Shown in pieces: positions 41,430-51,310 of a stretch of DNA of 64,000 nucleotides. Source of the stretch: Hemicordylus capensis. Taxonomy: Eukaryota > Chordata > Lepidosauria > Squamata > Cordylidae. The notes beneath the pieces are model-generated. The model worked only from the letters and a program-made list of their open reading frames with translations, did no database searches and had not been told where the DNA came from. Position 1 is the stretch's first letter. Each line of letters starts with the position of its first letter. Position numbers and translations under genes: made by a program. Where the stretch lies: contig NC_069659.1 of NCBI RefSeq assembly GCF_027244095.1, forward strand, positions 348,370,250 through 348,434,249. The letters are read 5' to 3'.

Positions 41430-42052
41430 GAAGTGAGCTGGTCTTGTGGTAGCAAGCATAACTTCTCCCCTTAAGCTAAGCAGGACCCGCCCTGGCTGCA
41501 TATGAAACATAGGAACATAGGAAACTGCCATATACTGAGTCAGACCATTGGTCTATCTAGCTCAGTATTGTCTTCACAGACTGGCAGCGGCTTCTCCAAG
41601 GTTGCAGGCAGGAATCTCTCTCAACCCTATCTTGGAGATGCTGTCAGGGAGGGGACTTGGGACCTTCTGCTCTTCCCAGAGCGGCCCCATTATCCCCTAA
41701 GGGGAATCTCTTCCAGTGCTCACACTTCCAGTCTCCCATTCAGATGCAACCAGGGCAGACCCTGCTTAGCTATGGGGACAAGTCATGCTTGCTACCACAA
41801 GACCAGCTCTCCTCTCCGAAAGGGAGACTAGAAGTGTGAGCACTGTAAGATATTCCCCTTAGGGGATGGAGCCGCTCTGGGAAGAGCATCTAGGTTCCAA
41901 GTTCCCTCCCTGACAGCATCTCCAAGATAGGGCTGAGAGAGATTCCTGCCTGCAACCTTGGAGAAGCCGCTGCCAGTCTGTGTAGACAATACTGAGTTCA
42001 ATGCACCTATGGTCTGACTCAGTATATGGCAGCTTCTTGTGTTCCTATGTCC
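41430..42052 (+). mobile_element. 5S-type SINE host with an opposite SINE inside
   Basis: Starts GTGAGCTGGTCTTGTGGTAG and is broken after CTGCATATGAA. It resumes GAAAGGGAGACTAGAAGTG at 41818 and runs to TTCTTGTGTTCCTATG. The break lies inside the 5S-like promoter region. GAAA is repeated at both junctions. Confidence 0.82.
41502..41816 (-). mobile_element. 5S-type SINE inserted in a sister SINE
   Basis: Complete reversed copy from CATAGGAACATAGGAAACTG to ACAAGACCAGCTCTCCTCTC. It is the youngest layer of an L2 > SINE > SINE nest. Confidence 0.85.
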
Positions 42053-42564
42053 GTTGCTAGGCTCAATTCAAAGTGCTGGTTTCAACCTTTAAAACCCTAA
42101 ATGGCTTGGGCCTGGGTTAGCTGAGAGAGTGCTTTGCCCCATGTGACTCAACCCAGACCTTAAGATCTTCTTCAGAGGCCCTCCTCTGGGTGCCTCTGCC
42201 AAATGAGGTGAGGTGGGTAGCTACTGGGAAGAGGGCCTTTTTGGTGGTTGCACCCATTTATGGAATAGCCTCCCCAGTGAGGTTCCCCTGGCTTCATTAC
42301 TTTGTTCTTTTAGACAGTTCTTTATAGTTCTTTGTTCTTTTTGTTCACTCAGGCCTTCTAAATTTTTAAAAGTTTGATCTGATTGTAACTGATGTTTTAA
42401 AAATGTTTTTTAAAATTGTGTAATGTTGTTGAAAGCGCCCAGAGAACAGTTTGTTATGGGGCGCCTAACAAATAAAGTGTACTGATGATGTTGATGATGA
42501 TGATCATTACTGCATCACATCCAGTTTGAGCCCAACTGGGGCATCATATTTGCTTAGTGTGGGG

Positions 42565-42685
42565 TCTCTCAATCTTGGGTGCCACCCAGGTGTCATTGGA
42601 CTTCAACTCCAAACATCCCGAGCCTCAATGGATGATGGGAGTTGTAGTCCAACAACATCTGGGAAGGGTGGAGACCCTCTGCATG
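42565..42685. mobile_element. Palindromic MITE
   Basis: GGGGTCTCTCAATCTTGGG, GGACTTCAACTCCAAACATC pair with GATGATGGGAGTTGTAGTCC and AACATCTGGGAAGGG, GGAGACCC. Confidence 0.7.
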
Positions 42686-42689
42686 AGTG

Positions 42690-43140
42690 ATTTTTTAAAA
42701 TTCTTGGAACGCCTATCTTCCTAGACAGCCTGTCCATTTTGATTTGCCTAGAAATCTTGCATAGAAAGGTTTGCCTGGAAATCATGCCAGCCTTCTCCTC
42801 GTTCAACCTTGTCCCTTCCATTCCCTCTGGCTGCTTCACCGCAAACAAGTCTTGAGAGACACCTGCTTGCTTTCCCTCCCCCCCCAGCTTTGGGGGGTGG
42901 GCAAAATGGCCCTGGTGGGAGGAAAATGGCCCATTGTTGGCAGCTCCCATGCAGATGAATGGCTCCTAAGTGGATTAATTAACTTGGTCTGAAGGATAAA
43001 GCCTCTCTCTTTGGAAACTTTTGTATTCTTTCTGTCTCTGGCTGACAGAGGAAAAGTGGCGTGGGGGGGGCAATCTTGAATCAGTTGCCATCTTTTCCTC
43101 CTGACGGAGCACCTATGACTCTAATAGCTATTTGTCAGGC
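42690..43140. other. No recognisable feature
   Basis: No exon or repeat family recognised. Confidence 0.4.
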
Positions 43141-43146
43141 AGAAAT

Positions 43147-43300
43147 TATTAATAATAATAATAATGATAATAATGATAATAATAATAATTCAATTTCTAT
43201 ACTGCCCTTCCAAAAATAGCTCGGGGAGGTTTACACAGAGAAATAACAAACAAATAAATAAACAAAATAAAATACATAAATAAAATAAAATAATTAAACA
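43147..43300 (-). mobile_element. L2-type 3' terminus with (AAT)n
   Basis: (AAT)n and (GATAAT)n at 43147-43189, then TTCAATTTCTATACTGCCC, TTCCAAAAATAGCTCGGGG and GTTTACACAGAG. Confidence 0.72.
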
Positions 43301-43397
43301 GGTGTCATGCCCCCAGCCCCCAATCACTGCATCTCTGTTCTAGGGAAGGATTCATGTGATGAAATTCTTCCTGTTAAAGGCACTGCACCTCAGCAGA

Positions 43398-43712
43398 AAA
43401 ACATAGAAAGATGCCTTCTACTGAGTCAGACCATTGGTCCATCGAGCTCAGTATTGCCTACACAGACTGGCAGCGGCTTCTTCAAGGTTGCAGGCAGGAG
43501 TCTCTCTCTGCCCTATCTGGAGATGCCAGGGTAAGAACGTGGAACCTTCTGCATTTAGGAATGAGGATGCTCTTCCCAGAGTGGCCCCATCTCCTAAGGG
43601 AAATCTCTTACAGGGCTCACACATATAGTCTCCCATTCAAATGCAAACCAGGGCAGACCCTGCTTAGCAAAGGGGACAATTCATACTCACTACCACAAGA
43701 TCAGCTCTTGAG
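43398..43712 (-). mobile_element. 5S-type SINE
   Basis: AACATAGAAAGATGCCTTC at the tail; ATGCAAACCAGGGCAGACC and GCTTAGCAAAGGGGACAAT near the head. Confidence 0.83.
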
Positions 43713-43789
43713 TCTTGGACCAGCTCAAAAAGGGAGCTTTCATTTTGTACCTATGCCAGAGCCACAGCTGTCAGCACGTTAAGGTGTCA

Positions 43790-44460
43790 CTCCAAGAAAT
43801 CCCTGGCAGTTGCCAGGGACATTTAGACACAGGAGGCTTTACTGTGAGTTTACTGGGAGGCTTTACTGAAAACTCGAAGTTGTCCCCCAAAACCAACACA
43901 AATAGTGGATGTTTTTACCCTGGATACCTTAAGTGGCGCAGCGGGGAAATGCTTGACTAACAAGCAGAAGGTTGCCGGTTCGAATCCCCACTGGCATGTT
44001 TCCCAGATTATGGGAAACACCTATATCAGGCAGCAGCAATAGAGGAAGATGCTGAAAGGCATCATCTCATACTGTGTGGGAGATGGCAATGGTAACCCCC
44101 TCCTGTATTCTACCAAAGATGACCACAGGGCTGTGTGGTCACCAGGAGTCAGCATCGATTCAACGGCGCTAGAAGAGGCAATGGTAAACCGCTCCTGTAT
44201 TCTACCAAAAGAAAACCACAGAGCTCTGTAGGTGCCAGGAGTCAAAAAGGACTTGACGGCACACTTTACCTTTACCTTACACTCTAACACACAGTGTGAA
44301 AAACCCAAATTGTGTGTTAACTGCTCCCTGATCACTTACAGGGACTTCGGGGAAAATCTAGCCGATATGTGAACGCACCCCATCCATTCCGGAGGAGTTT
44401 TGAGCTAAAGAGTTTCAAAAGGCCTGTGTGAAAAACTCCCAGGTGAATGACAAACTCCAC
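43790..44460 (-). mobile_element. Repeat 'X' copy split by a Sauria SINE
   Basis: CAGGAGGCTTTACTGTGAG, GTTGTCCCCCAAAACC and ATGTTTTTACCCTGGATA to 43927. It resumes TTACACTCTAACACACAGTG and ATTCCGGAGGAGTTTTGAGC from 44279. The order is the reverse of 15774-16045. Confidence 0.65.
43928..44278 (+). mobile_element. Sauria-type SINE with duplicated tail
   Basis: CTTAAGTGGCGCAGCGGGGA, GGTTGCCGGTTCGAATCCCC, then two consecutive tail units of 92 bp (44085-44176 and 44177-44268), each from GGCAATGGTAA to the ACGGCGC or ACGGCACAC terminus. The extra block GTATGTTTCCCAG-like is shared with 44917-45108. The second unit ends TTTACCTTTACC. Confidence 0.82.
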
Positions 44461-44461
44461 T

Positions 44462-44658
44462 AGGACCCCACCTCAGCCCAGGTGTGGGCCTCTTGATTGG
44501 GCCAGAAGGCGGGGTTCCAATTTGTTCTTTCCACTCATTGCAACTCTGTAGAGGAGGAGGGCTCAGTCAGGAGGGGAGAGCCGTGCACTCTTCTGATCAG
44601 CGGTCACGTGAATCCAGAGATGAAGGGAGGATGGGAGAGTGATCGTGTGGGAAGGGTC
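44462..44658. other. No recognisable feature
   Basis: Nothing recognised in this short gap. Confidence 0.35.
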
Positions 44659-44659
44659 G

Positions 44660-44916
44660 TGTGCCCCCTGCTAACTGAGCAAAGAGATGCCTTTTAAAGT
44701 GGTGATTCTCTTATATTTAGCAGGGGGAGAGCAACTGGCCCTGTCCACCCCCAGCACAGCATCCCTCCAGTGGCTGCTCCTGGCGTCTACCTTATGTTTC
44801 TTTTTAGATTGTGAGCCCTTTGTTGACGGGAAACCATCTTATTTGTGTATTCTTTATTTTTCTGTGTAAACCACTTTGAGAACTTTGTTGACGAGAGGTA
44901 TATAAATATTCGTAGC
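44660..44916 (+). mobile_element. L2-type 3' end
   Basis: CCTGCTAACTGAGCAAAGAG, TTTTTAGATTGTGAGCCC, TAAACCACTTTGAGAAC and GGTATATAAATATTCG. Well preserved. Confidence 0.78.
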
Positions 44917-45108
44917 CACTTGTATGTTTCCCAGACTATGGGAAACACCTATATTGGGCAGCAGCGATATAGAAAGATGCTGAAAGGCATCCTCTCATAC
45001 TGCGCGGGAGGAGGCAATGGTAAACCCCTCCTGTATTCTACCAAAGACAACCACAGGGCTCTGTGGTCGCCAGGAGTTGAAACCCACTCGATGGCATTGC
45101 TTTTGCCC
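44917..45108 (+). mobile_element. Sauria-type SINE, 5' truncated
   Basis: TGTATGTTTCCCAGACTATG, GGGCAGCAGCGATATAG, GATGCTGAAAGGCATCC and AGTTGAAACCCACTCGATGG. The tRNA head is absent, and it starts immediately after an L2 end. Confidence 0.75.
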
Positions 45109-45109
45109 A

Positions 45110-45640
45110 CCCTCAGTAAAATGCAGGGGACAGAATATGGGTCAGATGTGTTGGTCCTGCCCACGACCTGCCTCCCACACCATCACTCTCCCCTTCTCCT
45201 ACCTAGATATTTTGATTTACATGACCGCCAATCAGGAGTGAACCTGGCTCTTGCAACCTGGGTGGGCACACCTCCGACCTCATTTAGGGTTGGGTGGCCA
45301 TGATCTTGGGTTCCATGTGCCTCCTCGCTTTGCTGTGCTGCTGAGTGATGAGCCCAGAAGCCAATGGTGCAATCGGTCCCTCAGAAGCTTTTTGGTCTAA
45401 GGATGCCTTCCAGGCAGTCTCTGTGGCTTGGCTCGCTTGCTTGTGTTAGCAGGGCACCTGTGAGCCCAGTGGGCAAACACACAACACACTTTCTGCTAAT
45501 GACACAACATTGTGCTCTTGGTCGTGTGGAGCAGCTGAAAGAGAGAGAGGCTGCCCTGAAGAAGAACGGCTCTGTTCCCCGCGAAATCCAATGGTCACCG
45601 ACAGTTCATGCATGGAAGCAATTTATGAGTCAGTTAATTG
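45110..45640. other. No recognisable feature
   Basis: A 153-codon frame (45364-45825) has no recognised domain. Confidence 0.4.
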
Positions 45641-45965
45641 TGGGCAGGGAACGGAGCTCCGTTGTACATCACATCCTTTGCATGCTGAAGGTTCCAGTCC
45701 TCAGGAACCTTTCTAGCTTCATAGTGCAGAGCAGAGAGGGAGGGAGAGGAGCTGCACAGCCAATGAGGATCACCAGCATCACCACACTTAACAAGGCTGG
45801 GAAAGACTCCTCCCGTGAACCTTGACCAAGAATTTGCGGGGACGCTGCCGGTGAGAGTAGGCAGTGCAGAGCTAGAAGAATGGATACTGCCAGTCAGAGT
45901 AGGCAGTGCGGAGCTGGTTGGATCAATCAATGGATCTGACTTGGCGTTAGCAGCTTCATATATTC
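45640..45965 (+). mobile_element. Diverged tRNA-type SINE with a 60-bp insert and duplicated linker
   Basis: CTTTGCATGCTGAAGGTTCC head remnant and GGGAAAGACTCCTCCCGTG body. The linker CTGCC.GT.AGAGTAGGCAGTG is present twice (45845-45886 and 45887-45925), then GGATCTGACTTGGC and TTAGCAGCTTC. The stretch 45711-45770 also occurs at 47390-47450. Confidence 0.6.
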
Positions 45966-45969
45966 ATTT

Positions 45970-46765
45970 GCAAGATACCAGGAGTGAGTGAGGAGTACTG
46001 ACCATTGGGATGGGATCTAAAGCAGGGGGGCAGATTTTAACATTTTGCCTGGGGCGCTGAAAGGCTGCTGGCCTGATCTTCTCCTTTAAAAAACCTCTTC
46101 TTGCTGGCTACCACCCCTCGCACTGCATGTTTCCCTTCAATCCCCTCTCCAGCTTCGAGGTTTCATTCAACCAGACTATGAATAATTCAGCTCCTTTAAT
46201 CTTCCTTATTAACTTGCTCCCTCAGGCCTCGGATCATTTGTTGTGCGGCTCTGAAGTGCCTCCAATTTGTCGGTGTCTCTCCGATTCCTTCAGGAGCAAA
46301 AGACTGCCCAGGCTTGGTGGGAATGGGCAGGGAGAAAAGCCGACTGGGTGGGGAGATGCCTCCCGCCTTCCCTGGGGCAGGAGAAAGGAGAGGGCTCCCT
46401 GCTCGGAGATTGGTGAGGGAGGCAGGCATTTGGGGGTGCCTCCACGCAGAAAGATACGCATGTCCGTCCCTCACGGCTCCTCAAAGTGGATTATGACAAG
46501 GGCCTTGCGTGGCTGCTCCAGGGGATCTGGTTGGGTGGTCCTTGAGACTACATGAAATGATGCTCAAGAAAAGGCAGGGATGAGAACTAAAATAGCAGTG
46601 CAGATCCCACTGGGAGGAAAAGTTCAATGTCAGCAGCAGATTATGATTACCGTTGGTGTTTAGGATCTCTCTCTCTATGTATAAATTGCGGTACATGGCA
46701 CATTGCAGAGACACATAAATGCAAAAACCCGGGTCTCTGCCCCCAAAGAACTTACAGTCTAACAC
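45970..46765. other. Unassigned; possible CNE at about 46125-46265
   Basis: CAGACTATGAATAATTCAG and TTTAATCTTCCTTATTAACTT are non-repetitive. No exon recognised. Confidence 0.3.
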
Positions 46766-47085
46766 AGGAGCATAGTAAGCTGCTGCATACCAAGTCAGAT
46801 AATTGGTTCCTCTAGCTCGGCATTGTCTACACCAGGGCTGAAGTTTGCCCTCCAACTGTCTCTGGACTACAACTCCCATCATCCTTAGCCACTGTGGGGG
46901 AGAAAGCAGAGATGATGGGAGTTGTAGTCCAGCATCTGCCAAAGAATCAAGGTTGTGCAGCCCTGGTCGACGCTGACCAGCAGCAGCTCTCCAAGGTCCC
47001 GGGCAGGAGTCTTTCCCAGCCCTACCAGAAGAAGCTAGGGATCGGACACCAGGAACCTCTTCTGCATGCAAAGCAGTTGCTCACT
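46766..47085 (-). mobile_element. tRNA-type SINE split by a palindromic MITE
   Basis: Tail part GGAGCATAGTAAGCTGCTGC..TCTAGCTCGGCATTGTCTAC (to 46831) and body GACCAGCAGCAGCTCTCC..GGCAGGAGTCTTTCCCAG (from 46974) flank the MITE. Confidence 0.75.
46832..46970. mobile_element. Palindromic MITE inserted in a SINE
   Basis: CCAGGGCTGAAGTTTGCCC and GGACTACAACTCCCATCATC pair with GATGATGGGAGTTGTAGTCC and GGTTGTGCAGCCCTGG. Confidence 0.78.
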
Positions 47086-47089
47086 GGAG

Positions 47090-47915
47090 GAGATGACAAA
47101 GGAAGGGCAGGGCAGAGACAGGCCAAGGGGTGAACTGGACCCACTGATCTGCGTGGGCTATGTTTTAGTTAAGGTTGAAGAGGGTTAAGGAGAAAGGCAG
47201 TGGTTCTGAAACTGTGGGGTGAGCCCTGATGGAGGGGAGAGGTTTAGTTCACCCCTGTGACAGCAAAGCAAACATGTGTGAGAAGAGCAAGCCCATTCAA
47301 GAATATCTTGAGACAGAGCTTTAAGGTTCAAAAACAAGAATGGTTTATTGTGGAAGTTACAGACTTGGATGGAAAAGCCTGTGCCCCTGAGCTTTCTAAT
47401 TTCATAGTGCAGAGCAGAGAGGGAGGGAGGGAGAGAAGCCGCACGGCCAATGAGGAATGCAGGCAGAGCCGGGAGCAAGAAGGAGGCAGTTAGAGACCCC
47501 TGAGAGTATTGGTCTACCAGCCAGAGGAAGCTGGAGCAGAGGGAGAGAAAAATCAGAGGAGAAATAAAGAGGAAGGCCCTTCCTCACTCCCTCTACTCCT
47601 AATTCGCCTAGTGGACACTCACTGGGCTTGGGGGAGCAAGCAGACGATGCAACTGGAGCCGGGTCTCCAAGAAGTTCTCCGGGTGGGGCAGAGGATACTT
47701 GCTGGGAGAGTGTGATGGGGAGGATACTATCAGGCCAGGTATCAGCAGCCAATATCGTTGGGCATCTGTGGAGGCCCATAGACTGACCGGGGACCCACCG
47801 TCATCCAGAGTTGCTGGGGAAGACAATTATCCCGAGCCCTTTGGGAAGAGCTGTAACTCATTGGTGGAGCACCTCCCTTTCATGAAGAAGGGCCCAGGTG
47901 ATAGGTCATAGGACA
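47090..47915. other. Unassigned; includes a 60-bp repeat shared with 45711
   Basis: TTCATAGTGCAGAGCAGAGA and GCCAATGAGGAATG at 47400-47460 match 45717-45770. No other feature recognised. Confidence 0.45.
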
Positions 47916-47916
47916 A

Positions 47917-48225
47917 AGGGACCTAGGAAGCTGCCGTATACGGAGTCAGACCATAGGTCCATCCAGTTCAGTATTGTCTACACAGACTGGCAGCAGCGGC
48001 TTCTCCAAGGTTGCAGGCAGGAGTCTCTCTTAGCCTTCTCTTGGAGATGCTTCCAGAGAGGGAACTTGGAACCTTCTCCTCTTCCCAGAGCAGTGGCTCC
48101 ATCTCTTAAGGGGAAGATCTTACAGTGCTCACACTTCTAGTCTCCCATTCAAATGCAATCAGTGCGGACCCTGCTTAGCTAAGGGGACAAATCATGCTTG
48201 ATACCACCAGACCAGCTCTCCTCTC
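47917..48225 (-). mobile_element. 5S-type SINE
   Basis: GGACCTAGGAAGCTGCCGT at the tail; ATTCAAATGCAATCAGTGCG, GCTTAGCTAAGGGGACAAAT near the head. Confidence 0.85.
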
Positions 48226-48626
48226 CATACTCTCCCAAATGGGCTGCAAACAGATCCCATGCCAGTGGTCTCGTTGCTTCCCACATGAACCCTTCTCGAA
48301 TCCAAATGGGCACCCCGCGGGCCAGGTGGGAACCTGCAGGGGCTGAGAATTGGCTTAGGGACTGCTGATCTCTACCACGCAGCCAAAAAACCAAACCCAA
48401 ACACACAAACCACTGCTCTCCTCACCTCACCCCGAAGCTTCTTGACCACTGTATTTCGATATGTCAGTTCATTCTATTATAGACACATTTCGCTTGGATC
48501 CTTAACAGCATGCAGCAGGTGCTGAAATGGGAAGAAGGAAATAGCAATAGCCAGGCTGGTTTTAGACAGTCTCTCTGGCAGTCCGGCCCTTATCAGCTCC
48601 TACCAGTCAAAGCATTTAAGGTGGGA
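48226..48626. other. No recognisable feature
   Basis: No exon or repeat family recognised. Confidence 0.4.
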
Positions 48627-49145
48627 GTTCTCAATAGCGGGGTGCGAGCTGGCTCAGCTCGACAGGTTTGGAGTCGAACCGGACTGGCCTTGGCCAGTCT
48701 GCGTTCGAACCGAACCAGGCCCGGTTTAAACTGAGCTGGCTCAGAGCTACACTGGTAAAGGAGAATCCGGTGAGAATTCCCCTTTACCACTGCAGGGGAA
48801 GGGGGACTCTCCTAAGTCCAGAAGTTGTGAATGTAATACAAGTACAAGCCACAGCTGTGGCGGTTGTGGGGCTGGTGGCTCCCCCCACCCCTACCAGCCT
48901 CCCCCTGAGTAGCCTGGACAGCTGGAAGCCCGCTTCAGGACTTCTCTGGCCTGACTGGGGCCTTTGCGCATGCACAGGGGCCATTTTAGTAACCTCAGCA
49001 TACACAGAGGACACTTGTGGTCATGCAAACCGCCTCTGTGCATGCATGGAGGTCACTAAAATGGTCCCTGCGCATGCACAGAGGCCTGAACTCAGGCGCT
49101 GAACTCAGATACTGAACTCAGGGGAAGGCCAGCGGGGATGGGGGG

Positions 49146-49147
<2 letters not shown>

Positions 49148-49183
<36 letters not shown>
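49148..49183. repeat. (CA)n microsatellite
   Basis: About 17 perfect CA units inside the outer hAT-like element, next to the guest insertion site. Confidence 0.95.
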
Positions 49184-49185
<2 letters not shown>

Positions 49186-50002
49186 GCGGCCACTGCAGCC
49201 ACAGCTTGTACTTGTGAGCAGAGGCGTAACTAGGGAAAACGGCGCCCGGGGCAAGCACTGAAATTGCGCCACCCCACCCCCCACTCTCCTTCCCCCTGGC
49301 TGCCCCCGGAAATATGGAAATGTGTCACAGTCATAGTCAAATGTGGGTTGTGGGCTGCATCCATGCAAGTATACTAGGACAGGAAAAAGGAAACATGAGG
49401 CTACAAGGCTCTTTAGAAATATATATTTTAAAGAAATGTCTTGCATACTAACAGCCTAAGTTTGCAGTCCTCATGGCCAGAAAATAAATGCTTTTAAACA
49501 TAGTAATAGGTTTTGTGTCCCAAAATGGAAAAGACAAGACAGGTATTCTAGTCTTTTCCATCATAGATATTCTAGTCTATTCAAGATTTATGCTTATATT
49601 ATAATAGAGACTTAAATTATAATAGACATATATTCTAGTCTATCATAGATATTCTATGTTTATTAATTCTATAATAATGTCTATTTGTAGCACACTTTAC
49701 GTTGGTTGTATTCCTGGGAAACTCAATGGCCACATTCAGCCACCATTATTTGAGCCATGATCTCCTCCTCTTTCTGCTTCCCTCTCATACACAGTCTTAA
49801 TAAATAACCTCCTGGTTTAATTAAATCACCGTTTGCCTATGCACCTGAACAGCAAAACTGAGGTTTGGGCCCTTCATATACCAGAATTGCAAACCACACT
49901 GTGTGATCCTAGTTTGGAGGGCTTACTCAGCAGTTTATTGGATGTAAGCTGTGAATGTGAATGCATCCAATTGGATTGAACATAAGGGCAAGTTATGGTT
50001 TG

Positions 50003-50153
50003 ATTACGTAGGAAGCTGTCTACAGAGTCAGATATTGGTCCACCTAGCTCACTATTGCCCACACTGACTGGCAGCAGCTCTCCAAGGTTTCAGGCAGGAG
50101 TTTCTCCCAGCCCTACCTGGAGGTAGGGATTGAACCTGGGATCTTCTGCATGT
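50003..50153 (-). mobile_element. tRNA-type SINE inside the nested hAT
   Basis: GATTACGTAGGAAGCTGTC, CAGATATTGGTCCACC, CTCTCCAAGGTTTCAGGCAG and GATTGAACCTGGGATCTTC (reversed B box). It gives the third layer of the nest. Confidence 0.72.
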
Positions 50154-50154
50154 T

Positions 50155-50945
50155 ATTTGCAATTACATCTGACTTGCTTGAAATAAATACACATAAATAA
50201 ATACCCCCAACATACATCTGACTTGCTTGAAATTACACAGGCAAATCAAAAAGATCATGAATAAGTAGGGGTGAGATTTTTCTTTGTTTTAAAAAAGCCT
50301 TCCCAATTTCCTCTTATTTTTAAAACTTTCTCAAAGGAAAATATAAGTTTAATATGTAAAACAAAATACACATTGAATGAAAAACCGTGATTAACTTTTT
50401 AAAAACTATTAAGTATGTAATTAGAAGGATTCCATTACATTAAGATACCAATTTCTTTAAAGCCAGAAATAATACCTACTGAAACTTTAATTATTTAAAC
50501 AAGGAGAGAAAAAGGCATGTTATCTTCCCTAACAAAGATTAAAATCAATTTAATTGGTTCTCCACTGCCTTGACATGATTCTCGCTGTGAGTCAAGCAAC
50601 CAAAAAGGGAAATTAATATCTCAGCTGTTAATCAAGTGATATTTGTGCACTCTATCTTATTAAAGCTACAGGGGCAGAAAGAAAAACTTCCCATTGCTAC
50701 TTTTTGGACCAATTTGTTCACACTGTATTAAATGGGATTTCCCCCCCTTCAAAAATATAGATGCTGTACTTATGTTTTGGAGACAGAACATCTACAATAT
50801 GCACCAAATGAACAAGGCTGAAAATGTTGTAGACTGTATGTTGCTAATAAAAATCTGCTATAAAGAATAAACCTAGTATTAGTCCAGACAGACTGAACAT
50901 TATTCAAAAATTATATTAATGAGTTCCAAATTAAATTTGCCACCC
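50155..50945. other. AT-rich interior of the nested hAT
   Basis: Low-GC stretch with TTTTTAAAACTTTC, AAACAAAATACACATTG and ATTTGTGCACTC. A direct repeat CATCTGACTTGCTTGAAAT occurs at 50166 and 50215. No coding capacity recognised. Confidence 0.45.
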
Positions 50946-51019
50946 CACCCCCCATGCTAAGGGATGATCCAGAAGTTGTAATTACTAGCAGAGCTGCAAA
51001 GATCTTGTGTACTAGTACT

Positions 51020-51310
51020 ACTAGTTTCCTTTTGCAATCCCACCTCTGCAAAAGGAAACTCATGCATGCAAGCCAGGAGAGTGACTTGTGGCTCCTCTTG
51101 CATTGCATGAGTTTCCTTTTGCAGAGGTGGGATTGCAAAAGGAAACTCGGGCAATGCAAGTGGAGCCACAAGTCGCTCTCCTGGCTTGCATTGCGTGAGT
51201 TTCCTTTTGCAATCCCACCGGGACTCACACAATGCAAGCCAGAAACTGCAAGCCAGAAACACATTGCAAGCCAGAAACTCACACAATGCAAGCCAGGAGA
51301 GCGCCACTGG
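51020..51310. repeat. Array of inverted and direct TTTCCTTTTGCAATCCCACC units
   Basis: GTTTCCTTTTGCA occurs three times and the reverse TGCAAAAGGAAAC twice, linked by GCAAGCCAGGAGAG and GTGGAGCCACAAGT-like spacers also in both orientations. GCAAGCCAGAAAC is then tandemly repeated at 51233-51285. The block can fold into alternative hairpins. Confidence 0.75.

Larger units (their letters stand above)
40985..42515 (+). mobile_element. L2 LINE ORF2 remnant, split by SINEs
   Basis: In pieces it reads LRLNPDNTEVLLVGGSSAQV, then LHQLHWLPVQ-like sequence to 41426. From 42054 FKVLVSTFKTLNGLGLG-like and APIYGIASP-like sequence follows, with the tail GCGCCCAGAGAACAG and a (GAT)n end. Stops and frameshifts are frequent. 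The central 630 bp are inserted SINEs. Confidence 0.8.

Noticed and set aside
46481-47071. 196-codon minus-strand open frame
   Set aside because: It overlaps a SINE and a palindromic MITE.
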